Assembly: GCA_029251165.1 (NCBI GenBank)
Contig: JAQXDW010000095.1
Coordinates: 1-64,000 of the forward strand
DNA length: 64,000 bases
Reading direction: 5' to 3'
Source of the DNA: Myxococcota bacterium
GTDB lineage: Bacteria > Myxococcota_A > UBA796
The position numbers were made by a program, and so were the translations under genes. The notes beneath the pieces were generated by a model. It was not told where the DNA came from and did no database searches. It saw nothing but the letters and a program-made list of their open reading frames with translations. Numbering within the stretch: the stretch's first letter is position 1; every line of letters starts with the position of its first letter. Positions 43,574 through 52,771 of this stretch are shown here, piece by piece.

Positions 43574-45370
43574 TTAAGGCAGCGTCACCTGGCAGAGCGC
43601 GGCGACGGCCCTGATCTCGGCCTCTCGCCGTCGACGCTCCTCGATGAGCGAGGAGAACAGCGCGGGATCGATCCGATCCTGCTGCTCCAGTCCGGCAAGC
43701 ACGGCATCGACGACAAGCTCGGGGGCGACATCCTGGCTCGGCAGGCTGCGCACGATCGACTTTCCGCCGGGCAGCACCGCCAGCCACCACCGCAGCTCGA
43801 CGGGGATGAACAGCTTGAGCAGGAGGTGCTTGAGGGCCTCGCGGGGGGCGGTAGGGGGCAGCCACCGCAGGGTGGTGCCTCGGCTGTACAGCTCGATGCT
43901 GGCGGTTCGGTCGATGAGGCTGGACAGCTCATTGCGCAGGCCATCGGAGGCGAGGATGCGGCCGAGCTGGCTGCTCAGCGCACGCCCGGCGTCGTCGGTT
44001 GGCGCTTCCTCCCAGAACCGCGCGCTCAAGGCCTCGGCGACCTCGGTGAGGTCAGCGGCGTTCTCTGAGCCGATCAGCATCCGCTCCTCGGAGAGGTTGT
44101 CCAGCGTACAGGTGCAGTCTGGACCGAGGACTGCGCTGATCAGTGCACAGAGAACGAAGCGATCCTGGAAGCTGAGGGGAGTGGTGAACCGCAGCACCAT
44201 GCCCTCCTGCACTCCGAGCACGACCTGCCGGGCTGGCTGAGGGAGGCGCTCTGGGGTCTCGATGAGCAGTCCGAGCTGGTGGGCCTCGGCGAGGTGCTCG
44301 ACGGACCAGCCGCTGACGGCGTGGGTGCGGTGATCGATCCGAGCGCCGGTGAGGGGCGCGGACAGCTCGACATTGCGGAGCTCAGCGGCCCTGAGGTCTG
44401 CGCCGACCATGCTGCCGCAGGTGGAGAAGTCGAGACCTTCGAGCTGGGCGTAGCGGAGGTCGGTCCCCTCCAGGCGGGTCAGCTCCAGTCGACAGCCCTG
44501 TAGGTTCGCTCCCCGCATGTCCGCGCCGGAGAGATCGGCGCCCCGCAGGTCACACTCGCTGAGGTCAGCGTGCCGGAGGTCGGCTCCAGAGAAGTTGACC
44601 CGCTGTAGCTGTCCGCAGCTGAGGTCTGCACCGATGAGGCTGGCTCCAGGCAGCTCTGCGTCGAAGAAGGCGTGATCGTGGATCGACTCTCCAGCGTGGA
44701 CCCGGGCGAGCAGCTGTGCGCCCTTCTCCGCCGGCTGCACCCTCTGAAATGCGCCCGGCGGACGGGGACGCCCCGGCTTCTTTCGAGCGCGGGGCAGCGA
44801 GCGTGGTGCGGGGAGAGCGGGCGGCTCGGGTGGGCGTGCTGCGCGCAGTGGTGGATGCGTCGGCTCCTGAAGATTCGCCAGCGCGCTCTCGTGTCCTCTT
44901 CGGGGCAGTACTTCAGTCGGTGGTTCTGAGATGCCCTTGGTGTGCAGGAGTGCTGAGGACTCGGGGATCTCGAAGACGTCGGTGTCCTCGCGGTCGGAAT
45001 CATCGCGAGAGCCGGCGATGGCGGCATCCTCGGTGCTGAGCTTCTCGCCTGGTGCGCCGGCGCGTCGCGGCGCTGGGGCACCGATGCTGATGTTGCCTCG
45101 AGAGGCATCCTGAGCGTCGGGCTTGGACAGGGACAGCGGGGGCGGTGGTGTACCGACGTCTGGAAGCTCTGCGCCGCTCGGCAGGGCCGCTGAGAGCGTC
45201 GGCGCAGCCTCAGACGGGAGCGCTGGGGCCGGAGGCGCTTCTGGATGCTGTGGTGGGGATTCGGACCCATGGGTCGGCGGCCATCGCTCCTCGCCGGGGA
45301 CGTCCAGAAGGTCGGAATGCTCGGGCTGACCGAACAGATTCCGAAACGCACCTGGCCGCTTCCGTGACAT
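43574..45370 (-). CDS. Pentapeptide-repeat protein with C-terminal effector-associated-like domain
   Basis: 598 residues without signal peptide, so cytoplasmic. Residues 1-230 are low-complexity, Pro/Arg-rich. Residues ~235-330 form pentapeptide repeats (ADLSCGQLQRVNFSGADLRH, ADLSECDLRGADLSGADMRG). Residues ~380-480 are an uncharacterised helical region (MVLRFTTPLSFQDRF). The last ~85 residues (KLFIPVELRWWLAVLPGGKS, then VVDAVLAGLEQQDRIDPALF) strongly resemble the small helical effector-associated / death-like domains that recruit effectors in bacterial conflict systems. Pentapeptide plus such a domain would make an adaptor. The name of the exact domain family needs a profile search. Confidence 0.72.
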   Translation of the reverse strand: MSRKRPGAFRNLFGQPEHSDLLDVPGEERWPPTHGSESPPQHPEAPPAPALPSEAAPTLSAALPSGAELPDVGTPPPPLSLSKPDAQDASRGNISIGAPAPRRAGAPGEKLSTEDAAIAGSRDDSDREDTDVFEIPESSALLHTKGISEPPTEVLPRRGHESALANLQEPTHPPLRAARPPEPPALPAPRSLPRARKKPGRPRPPGAFQRVQPAEKGAQLLARVHAGESIHDHAFFDAELPGASLIGADLSCGQLQRVNFSGADLRHADLSECDLRGADLSGADMRGANLQGCRLELTRLEGTDLRYAQLEGLDFSTCGSMVGADLRAAELRNVELSAPLTGARIDHRTHAVSGWSVEHLAEAHQLGLLIETPERLPQPARQVVLGVQEGMVLRFTTPLSFQDRFVLCALISAVLGPDCTCTLDNLSEERMLIGSENAADLTEVAEALSARFWEEAPTDDAGRALSSQLGRILASDGLRNELSSLIDRTASIELYSRGTTLRWLPPTAPREALKHLLLKLFIPVELRWWLAVLPGGKSIVRSLPSQDVAPELVVDAVLAGLEQQDRIDPALFSSLIEERRRREAEIRAVAALCQVTLP

Positions 45371-45618
45371 TCAGACAAGACCTCCGATCGGATCCTACCT
45401 GATCCGACGTGGCCTGAGCCGCTCGCTGTGGTGAAGTCTCGGCGTGCCCTCTCTGCATGTCGGTGATGGTTTTTTGTTGGCTGATCGTGTGGAGTCAACG
45501 GTTGCGCTGCTGTCCGCTGCCTTGAGCTCGTCTTCTGAAGAGGATGCGGCAGAAGCGCTGGCCACAGTGCGGCCCAAGGCGGTCCCTCGCGGCGATGCTG
45601 GAGGCGTGTGGTGCGACG

Positions 45619-46752
45619 ATGGGAAGACAAAAATGCTACAACGTCTCCGTGCTGTGGACCCTCATGTGTGCACCTGCGGCCGGGGGCGAGACGGTCGATG
45701 CCTCGCTGCCCATTGCGCTGCCGATCACCGAAGCCGTCGGTATGGGTGGCGCGGGGCTTGCGCTGGCCCGAGGGGCGACGGGGCTGCTGTATCACCCCGC
45801 CTCCGCAGCCTGGCGCCGGGAAGAGGACACCAAGCACATCGGGCTGAGCACTGCGCTGAGCCTGATGCGGGTCGGTGCGGACGAGCCGGTGGACCTCTCC
45901 AACACCGCCATCGATGGTGCGCAGTGGGCAGGGTGGCTGCTCGGCACCGGGGCCTCAGGGTTTGTGGGGCGGAGCGGCGGCGGGGCCAGCGTGAGCGCGC
46001 TTCAGTACGCGCGTGACGACACCCGGATTCGGATCGGTGACGGCCACGTCGCCCTCTCACGGCTCTCTGTGAACCACCATGTCGCGGGCGGCCTGGGGCT
46101 GCGCATGCTGCTGGTTGAGGTCAATGTCGATGGTACGTCCAGCTGGTTTCAGGGCTTCGGCGCAGAGGCCGGCGCGGTGATGTCAGATGCCAGCGGAGGC
46201 TGGAACCTCGGCGGGGTGATCCGCAGCCCGGTGCGCGCGGCTGTTCGAGAGAGCAGCCTGGACATCGATGCTGTGGCCCTGCCCTGGCAGGTGTCGATGG
46301 GGGGCGCCTGGGTCAGCCGGGCGGCGAACCGCAGCACACGCCTGCCGGTGCGTCTGGCGGTCGACCTTGTGGTGGACGGACCGGTGAGCGACGGGGTGAC
46401 CCTGGAGCCGCTGCTGCACGACGAGGTCGTCCCCCGGGGAGGTGGGCTGAGCTACTCCCCACGGATCGGCGGAGAGCTGGAGGTGCTCCCGGAGCGGCTC
46501 CGGCTTCGGGGTGGCAGCTACATCGAGCCGGCTCGAAGTGTGGATGCTGCCCCCCGGATTCATGGAACCGCTGGGTTTGAGGTGAAGCTGTTTCACCTGA
46601 AGCTTCCCTGGGGGCTGCTGGACAACGACCTGACCTGGGAAGGCTCGGTGGACATTGCGGATCGCTACACCAACGCCAGCTGGATCGGCATCGGGCTGTG
46701 GCACCGCGGTGTCGTCGGGGGCCAGGGCGCGATCGGTCCATCGGTGGAGTGA
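45619..46752 (+). CDS. Putative FadL/PorV-like outer-membrane protein
   Basis: About 377 residues from ATG 45619; the frame opens at 45544 but this start gives a plausible signal peptide (VSVLWTLMCAPAAGG). The mature N-terminus TEAVGMGGAGLALARGATGLLYHPAS is the classic opening of FadL/UPF0164/PorV-type barrels. Many amphipathic strands follow and the protein ends in alternating hydrophobics. The cargo is unknown. The 248 bp upstream of the start form a shared divergent promoter region with the pentapeptide gene. It converges with the VIT protein, 36 bp apart. Confidence 0.68.
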   Translation: MGRQKCYNVSVLWTLMCAPAAGGETVDASLPIALPITEAVGMGGAGLALARGATGLLYHPASAAWRREEDTKHIGLSTALSLMRVGADEPVDLSNTAIDGAQWAGWLLGTGASGFVGRSGGGASVSALQYARDDTRIRIGDGHVALSRLSVNHHVAGGLGLRMLLVEVNVDGTSSWFQGFGAEAGAVMSDASGGWNLGGVIRSPVRAAVRESSLDIDAVALPWQVSMGGAWVSRAANRSTRLPVRLAVDLVVDGPVSDGVTLEPLLHDEVVPRGGGLSYSPRIGGELEVLPERLRLRGGSYIEPARSVDAAPRIHGTAGFEVKLFHLKLPWGLLDNDLTWEGSVDIADRYTNASWIGIGLWHRGVVGGQGAIGPSVE

Positions 46753-46788
46753 GGGCAGCCCTGTCTCCGCTTCGCTGACTGGGCGCGG

Positions 46789-49722
46789 CTACCACGTCAC
46801 CTCGCCCAGCTCGATCCAGCCATCGTCCACCATGATCACAAACGGCCTCGCCTCGATCCGCAGCCCTCCCGCGCCGTCGTGTCGGATGATCTGGAGGGTG
46901 CCGGTGCCGTAGCCCATCGGTCCGCGCCGGTAATAGTGGGCCTGGATGCGGTAGGGACCGGCAGCGGGGATCCCGTTGATCACGAAGCACTCTGGGCCGT
47001 AGCCAGTGGTGACATCTGCGAGCAGCTGGCCGCCGGAGGCGAGGTGGCGGGATGAGTAGCAGGCGTGGTCGCCGGAGCGATCGTAGATATGAAGGTCGAC
47101 GTCGTTGGCGTCGGTCTCCCAGGACAGCACCATCCGCATCGACGGACCCTCCGGCCAGCACCCGCCGGCCTCGCGGAGTCGTGCACGGATGGCATCTTCC
47201 TCGACCGGAGACGCCGCGGCCCAGCCCGCAGCGAGCAGGCCGAGATCGTCGAGAAGCACCTGCCTCACCCCGGGGTAGCGGCTCTCGGGCCACCGCGCGG
47301 TCAGGCCAGCACAGATGGCCTCAAAGGCATCCGCCCACGCCGTGAGTCGAGCGAGCGCCCAGGCGAGCAGCCGGTGGCCAGAGGGGTGATCAGGCCGCTG
47401 CTGGACCGCGACGGCAAAGGTGTCGACCGCCAGAGCCTGTCCTGGCACGAGGCGCTCCAGGCGCTCTCCGGCGACCCGGCGGAGGTCTGCGCGGCCGGCG
47501 TAGAGGTCGACGAGGCTGCCATAGGCTCGCGCAGCCTCGGGGGCATCACCGCTGGCCTCCAGGGCACGCCCCAGCGCCAGCAGCGCGAGCACGTTGCCGG
47601 GATCCTCGCTCCGCCAGTGGCGTGCCTCCGCCAGTGCATCGTCCCACAGCTCCTCGGCGAGCTGCTCCTGGATGGAAGCGAACCGGCCAGAGAGCGGAGC
47701 GGGATGATCGGGGATCGCCTCAGAGGCGGACCTGTGCCGCGCAGGGGCCTGTGGCCGAGGCGGCGGAGCATGGCGACTCATCCGAGGCGCTGGGAGGGGT
47801 GCGGTCTGCGGGCGTGGGGTATCTGCCGGCCCGTGGAGTGGTGGTGCAATGGAATACGCTGCGACTTCGACGTCGTCGTCCTCTTCGGGCACCGCCTCGC
47901 ACGCTGTGAATGTCATCGCGTCAGCCATGTCGAGATCGGCCATGTCGTCTGCCGGCGCCTCCGGCGGCTCCATGGACCCTCTGAGCCCAGGCGCCTGACC
48001 TGAAGGTGCGGGTGCCGACGCCGTGGTGCGCTTGCGTGCCTGAGATTTTGGAGCGCGCTCGGTCTTCTCCGCAGGTGTGAGCACTGGCTGCCGGCTGTCG
48101 AGGACCACCACACCGTCTGCGTCGAGGGTGAGGATGTCAGCGAGGGTGTCGCGATCGAGGCCGTAGCGGGTGTAGTCCTCGGCGGTCTCCAGCACGAGCA
48201 GGGCGGTGTGGTCGCACAGCACACGGCTGGCGATGGACCGGTCGATGATCTGCCGCGTGAGCGCGGCGCGCTGCTCGGGATCGGCGGAGGCCGCTGCGGT
48301 CAGGGCGCGGATGTGGGCGGCAGCGGCGGCGCGGGCGAGCAGCGGACGTGCGACGGTCGCGACCGAGATGCTCCGCTGCGGTCGGGCACCGGAGACCTCG
48401 AACTGCGCCGGCTGGTCGGCGGGCAGCTCTGCGTAGACGAGCACCTCCTCTCCCGGCTGCGCACCGTCGATGGTGCTCGGCCAGACCCACGCTGCGCCGG
48501 GCAGGTCGATGGTGATGCCGGAGCGGGTGGCCTGCTCCAGCTTCTCGACGAGACAGTCGGTCTCCAGATCACAGACCACGCCGTCTGCTACGAGCACACC
48601 TCGAGCGAGCCCGGTGGGGGTGTCTGCGTCTCGGATGCCGCCGGCCAGCAGTACGTCGAGGCGCCTCGCTCCGGTGGCTGCGAGGGCCGGGCGCAGCGCG
48701 TCGAGGGTGGTCGCTCCGGCGGTGGGCAGGCCGTCGCTGATCAGCAGCAGACGGTCGTCACAGGCGCTCACCTCCAGCGCCGCCTCCAGGTTGCTCGCCC
48801 CCATCGCCTCGGGCCAGTGCTCTACTGCAAATGACGAGAGTGGACCCTCGTACAGGAGGTGGCAGGTCTGGTCGAACCCGCAGACCGTGAGCGGAATTCC
48901 CCCGGCACCTCGGGCGATGAGGCTGCGCACGAGCGCGTCGAGCTTCTGGATCGTGGTGGGCAGGATGAGGGCCTGAGAGGCGGAGGTGTCGACCAGGATG
49001 GTCAGCGCGGTCAGCAGCTCGGGTGGTGCATCGAGATCGAGCTTGAGCCGGGCAACCAGCAGCGATCCGCTGCGCAGGCCGACCTGGGACTCTTCGCAGC
49101 CCAGGGAGATGACGAGGTCTCCTTCGGGGCGATGGTTGTGCTCGGAGAATGCGAACCGCTGTGGCGGGGTGGCGTCCCAGGACTCCAGCGTGACCGCCAC
49201 CGACAGGTTCTCCAGCACCGGCAGCCCGCTCAGCGGCAGGACGTAGGGCGCGCTGGCGGAGGACAGCTCCTGAGACCAGGCGATGCGGATGTGCTTACGG
49301 CTGCGGGCCGGGATGGGGTAGACCCGCGCGGAGAAGCGGTTCCCAGGGGCCTTCTCCATCAGCGCAGGGTCCTGTGCTCGGTGGAGGAAGTCCTCATAGA
49401 TTCGCCTGGCGCGCTGCTTCTCGACGACCTCGCCCTCTTGCCACTGCGATCCGATCTTCATCGAGAACCGGCTAACGGCTGCGCCGGGGGGCAGGGTGAT
49501 CTCGAACCGGCCCTCCAGCTCTCGATCCTCGGGGTTGTCGAACGTGAGGGTCAGCTCAGTCAGCGCGAGGGGATCCTGGATGTGACCACGTGCAGACAGG
49601 CGGTGCAGGCGCAGACCGGTGCCGTCGGAAGCGGTGAGTGACATCGGCTCATCGTCGCGGGTCATCCGCCACTCGGGACTGAGGTGAGCCGCGAGGCGGC
49701 TGTCTTCGGTCATGGTTTCCAT
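46789..49722 (-). CDS. VIT-vWA-TPR-DUF2135 protein
   Basis: 977 residues, no clear signal peptide. The VIT domain covers residues ~15-150 (LTLTFDNPEDRELEGRFEIT, KQRARRIYEDFLHRAQDPAL). A vWA domain follows with MIDAS ILVDTSAS near 245 and LLISDGLPTAG. A Lys/Pro-rich disordered linker (~545-660) comes next, then TPR-like helices (~670-830; NVLALLALGRALEASGDAPE). A C-terminal DUF2135 domain (~860-977; WETDANDVDLHIYDRSGDHA, YGPECFVINGIP) ends the protein. VIT-vWA proteins act as adhesion or assembly scaffolds; DUF2135 (as in YfaP) commonly accompanies them. The start at 49722 has AGGA 5 bp upstream; 49713 is possible. Confidence 0.85.
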   Translation of the reverse strand: METMTEDSRLAAHLSPEWRMTRDDEPMSLTASDGTGLRLHRLSARGHIQDPLALTELTLTFDNPEDRELEGRFEITLPPGAAVSRFSMKIGSQWQEGEVVEKQRARRIYEDFLHRAQDPALMEKAPGNRFSARVYPIPARSRKHIRIAWSQELSSASAPYVLPLSGLPVLENLSVAVTLESWDATPPQRFAFSEHNHRPEGDLVISLGCEESQVGLRSGSLLVARLKLDLDAPPELLTALTILVDTSASQALILPTTIQKLDALVRSLIARGAGGIPLTVCGFDQTCHLLYEGPLSSFAVEHWPEAMGASNLEAALEVSACDDRLLLISDGLPTAGATTLDALRPALAATGARRLDVLLAGGIRDADTPTGLARGVLVADGVVCDLETDCLVEKLEQATRSGITIDLPGAAWVWPSTIDGAQPGEEVLVYAELPADQPAQFEVSGARPQRSISVATVARPLLARAAAAAHIRALTAAASADPEQRAALTRQIIDRSIASRVLCDHTALLVLETAEDYTRYGLDRDTLADILTLDADGVVVLDSRQPVLTPAEKTERAPKSQARKRTTASAPAPSGQAPGLRGSMEPPEAPADDMADLDMADAMTFTACEAVPEEDDDVEVAAYSIAPPLHGPADTPRPQTAPLPAPRMSRHAPPPRPQAPARHRSASEAIPDHPAPLSGRFASIQEQLAEELWDDALAEARHWRSEDPGNVLALLALGRALEASGDAPEAARAYGSLVDLYAGRADLRRVAGERLERLVPGQALAVDTFAVAVQQRPDHPSGHRLLAWALARLTAWADAFEAICAGLTARWPESRYPGVRQVLLDDLGLLAAGWAAASPVEEDAIRARLREAGGCWPEGPSMRMVLSWETDANDVDLHIYDRSGDHACYSSRHLASGGQLLADVTTGYGPECFVINGIPAAGPYRIQAHYYRRGPMGYGTGTLQIIRHDGAGGLRIEARPFVIMVDDGWIELGEVTW

Positions 49723-49841
49723 TTAATCCTCATGGGAGAAGCAAATTGCGTGCTTTTAGATGGACAACGCACGCCGTGTTGAGTTGGTGACAGGGTATTT
49801 CGACCGGTCGATGAGGGCTGCATCCACTAAGATCATTGGCG

Positions 49842-51179
49842 ATGCTCGCGTTGGTCCTCGGATGTACTTTTCCCGGCTCCGTCTCTCCCATCCTCCCGGG
49901 AGACGGTGAGACTGTGCCCCCTTTGGTCACACCCCGCTCTCCGAGCCTCAGCGCAGAACCGGATCCCCTGAACATCCTCGTGGTGATCAGTGACGACGTC
50001 GGCATCGAGGCCAGCGCTTGCTACAGCGACGTTCTCGACGTCGACCGCGCACCCCAGCCGACCATTGAGGGCCTGTGTGCCGATGGACTTCGGTTCACTG
50101 ATGCCTGGTCCTACCCGCTGTGCTCGCCGACCCGGGCTGCCATGATGACTGGCCGCTATGGCTGGCGGACCAATGTGGGACGGGCGCTGGATGAAGACAT
50201 GGAGTCGCTCTCTCCCGACGAGGTCACGCTGCCCGACCTCATCGATGGAGACACCGCCTACATCGGCAAGTGGCACCTCACCGGGCTCGACCTCCCGGAG
50301 CACCCCCATGAGCTTGGCTGGGCGCACTTCTCTGGCACCTTGTACGGCGCGGTCCCCGACTACTGGTCCTACGAGAAGGTCGTCAACGGCGAGAAGGTCG
50401 ATGTCCAGGGCTATGCAACCACCGAGGTGGTCGACGATGCCCTGGACTGGCTGGCGGAGCAGGACGACGAGCCGTGGATGATGTGGGTCAGCTTCAACGC
50501 TCCGCACACGCCCCTGCATGCGCCGCCCATCGAGCTGCACAGCGCCGACCTGAAGACACTAAGCATGGAGAGCCAGCCGGTGCCGTTCTTCCAGGCGATG
50601 ATCGAGGCGATGGATACCGAGCTGGGGCGGCTCCTCGACAGCGTCGATCGGGACAACACGGTCATCATCTACCTCAGTGACAACGGCACCGATGCCTCCG
50701 TCAATCAGAGCATCTACCGCAACAGCAAAGGCAGCCTCGGACAGGGCGGGGTGCATGTGCCGTTGATCATCAGCGGCCCCGGCATTCCGACCGGAGATGT
50801 CGACGCGATGGTCCACGTCACCGACCTCTACAACACCATCCTTGAGCTTCGCGGACTGCCGCCTCTGGAGGATGACGAGCACGACAGCATCAGCATGCTG
50901 CCCTATCTCCTCGATCCGGCGCATCCGCCGCAGCGCGAGCTCATGCTCACCGAGCTGTTCGGACCGCAGGTGCCGGAGTCACTGGCGGGCCGGTCGGCAC
51001 GAACCGCGGACTATAAGCTTGTTCGCTTGTTCGCTGGGGGGGAGCGACTCTATAATCTCCGCGAGGATCCCATCGGGGAGGTCGATCTCATGCTGAAGCC
51101 ACTGACCGAATCGCAGCAAGCGGCAGCATACCTGCTGGGCGACTACCTCGAACAGATCGAAGCACAGGCAGGCTTTTGA
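49842..51179 (+). CDS. Sulfatase (formylglycine-dependent) lipoprotein
   Basis: 445 residues from ATG 49842 (a TTG at 49836 is in frame). The lipobox is LALVLGC. The alkaline-phosphatase fold begins LNILVVISDDVGIEA (metal Asp pair 51-52). The sulfatase signature is CSPTRAAMMTGRYGWR, whose Cys94 would be converted to formylglycine. TAYIGKWHLTG, NAPHTPLHAP and YLSDNGTDAS complete the active site. It should remove sulfate from an external substrate, e.g. a sulfated polysaccharide. The modifying enzyme is not in the window. Stop overlaps the next gene's TTG start. Confidence 0.9.
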   Translation: MLALVLGCTFPGSVSPILPGDGETVPPLVTPRSPSLSAEPDPLNILVVISDDVGIEASACYSDVLDVDRAPQPTIEGLCADGLRFTDAWSYPLCSPTRAAMMTGRYGWRTNVGRALDEDMESLSPDEVTLPDLIDGDTAYIGKWHLTGLDLPEHPHELGWAHFSGTLYGAVPDYWSYEKVVNGEKVDVQGYATTEVVDDALDWLAEQDDEPWMMWVSFNAPHTPLHAPPIELHSADLKTLSMESQPVPFFQAMIEAMDTELGRLLDSVDRDNTVIIYLSDNGTDASVNQSIYRNSKGSLGQGGVHVPLIISGPGIPTGDVDAMVHVTDLYNTILELRGLPPLEDDEHDSISMLPYLLDPAHPPQRELMLTELFGPQVPESLAGRSARTADYKLVRLFAGGERLYNLREDPIGEVDLMLKPLTESQQAAAYLLGDYLEQIEAQAGF

Positions 51180-52771
51180 GACTGAGTGTCTGGGATCTCG
51201 CAGCGCTGGCCGTTGTGGTTGCGGTTGCCGTCGCACAGGTCTCTTTTTTATTGGCAGACGGACGCATCCCGAGCGATCCAGGTTTGTATTACCGAGATCT
51301 ACCTCAGCGCTATGCCGACTGGCAGGCCCTGGACTTCTCCGCGATCTTGACCGGACTGATTGACTCAACGGGCTGGTACAACGCCCTGATCGCACTTGTG
51401 ATGGTGTGCTTTGGGGTCAGTCCAGAGCTGTTCGCGATATTCGGCGTGCTCTGGGTCACCCTCATCCTGATGGGGGTCGGGCTGATCGCCCGCCGGCTCC
51501 ACAGCCCGCATGCGGGACTGGCGGCAGTGTCCTTGACTGCGGCGATGCCGGCGATCTTCCTGATGGGGCGGACCGCCTGGATTCACACTCCAGAGACCGC
51601 GATGATCCTCCTGCTGGTGGCGGTGTGGTGCCACGATCGCACCCTGGAGCGTCGCCGGACGGTGGTGGCGATGGCGCTGCTGGGCGTGCTCACGGTGGCG
51701 CTGCGCCCCTCGGGAGTGATCTGGGTGGGCCTGCTCACTCCGCTGCTGATCCTGGGCTCCCCGCGTCGGTGGCTGCGCATCCTCGCCGTGGCGCTGCCCT
51801 GGATGCTGTCGCTGGCGGTTCCCCTGAGCAACGCCGAGCGCTACATACTCGCCAAGGCTCAGGCCCGAGAGCGCTACGCCGAGCAGCTCCCGGATCTCAT
51901 GGTGCAGATCATTGCCCTGGTCGGTCACCTGCCGCTTGGGCTGGTCGGCGTGGGTCTCGTCGCTGGTGGGATCTCGCTGCTTGTCCGTCGGCCGAAGACG
52001 CTGGAGTCGATGGTGTTCGTGCTGCTGCTGTGGCCGGGAGGGGCGCTGCTGCTGTGGGCGGCGTTCAAGACCGGCCTCGACAACTTCCCGCTCATCGCGC
52101 CGGGGCTTGCCATCCTTGCAGCCTGGGGACTGGCTCGGCTGGCGCGTCCGCTCGTGCTGGTGACGGTGCCGGTGTTTCTGCTCGTCTACATCCCCCAGTG
52201 GATTCCCACGGCCTCCCTCATGGGGCTGCACCGCATTCCCGGCGCCGGGCTGTACCTCCACGGCAGCGACATCAAGAACCACTACCGGGTCTACCAGCGG
52301 TATGGATGGGCAGACCTGAAGGCCCTCATTGCTGCGACGTGTGGCGAGGAGCAGTGCATCATCGCCATCGATCAGGGGCTGCTGGAGCCGTTCAGCGAGG
52401 ACATCGGCGCCCTGGAGCTGTTCCTGGCCCAGGCCCGCACGGTCGAGCTGGTCACCATCCGCCACGGCACGCTCCATCCCAGCCTCGACATCGACGCCCT
52501 GGTGGAGTTTCACTGTGACTCTCAGGCCGATCGCCAGTGGCGTCAGCGGTTCCCGGACAGCATCGACAACCTCACCACGATCCTGGACGACTATGCCCTC
52601 CAGCCTGCGTGGAGCCGGCTGGTGCGCGATGGCTGCGAGGTGATCTGGATGACCCCTGATGGTGGGCTGCTCGATCCCGACGCGATGCCCGAGACCGGAC
52701 TGCGCATCCTGCCGATCGCTCCGAAGCCGCCAGAGCGGAACGGCGGAGCGGTGGTGCCGTCATTTCCGTAG
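51176..52771 (+). CDS. Multi-pass membrane protein (PMT/GT39-like)
   Basis: 531 residues from TTG 51176 (TTGA overlap with the sulfatase). The N-terminal helix and first loop LADGRIPSDPGLYYRDLPQR hold the acidic residue typical of GT-C glycosyltransferases. About ten transmembrane helices follow, then a soluble C-terminal part (~180 residues). It probably transfers a sugar from a polyprenyl carrier. Coupling with a sulfatase suggests a shared role with surface glycans, but this is inference. Its 3' end overlaps the convergent lipoprotein gene by 12 bp. Confidence 0.62.
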   Translation: MRLSVWDLAALAVVVAVAVAQVSFLLADGRIPSDPGLYYRDLPQRYADWQALDFSAILTGLIDSTGWYNALIALVMVCFGVSPELFAIFGVLWVTLILMGVGLIARRLHSPHAGLAAVSLTAAMPAIFLMGRTAWIHTPETAMILLLVAVWCHDRTLERRRTVVAMALLGVLTVALRPSGVIWVGLLTPLLILGSPRRWLRILAVALPWMLSLAVPLSNAERYILAKAQARERYAEQLPDLMVQIIALVGHLPLGLVGVGLVAGGISLLVRRPKTLESMVFVLLLWPGGALLLWAAFKTGLDNFPLIAPGLAILAAWGLARLARPLVLVTVPVFLLVYIPQWIPTASLMGLHRIPGAGLYLHGSDIKNHYRVYQRYGWADLKALIAATCGEEQCIIAIDQGLLEPFSEDIGALELFLAQARTVELVTIRHGTLHPSLDIDALVEFHCDSQADRQWRQRFPDSIDNLTTILDDYALQPAWSRLVRDGCEVIWMTPDGGLLDPDAMPETGLRILPIAPKPPERNGGAVVPSFP

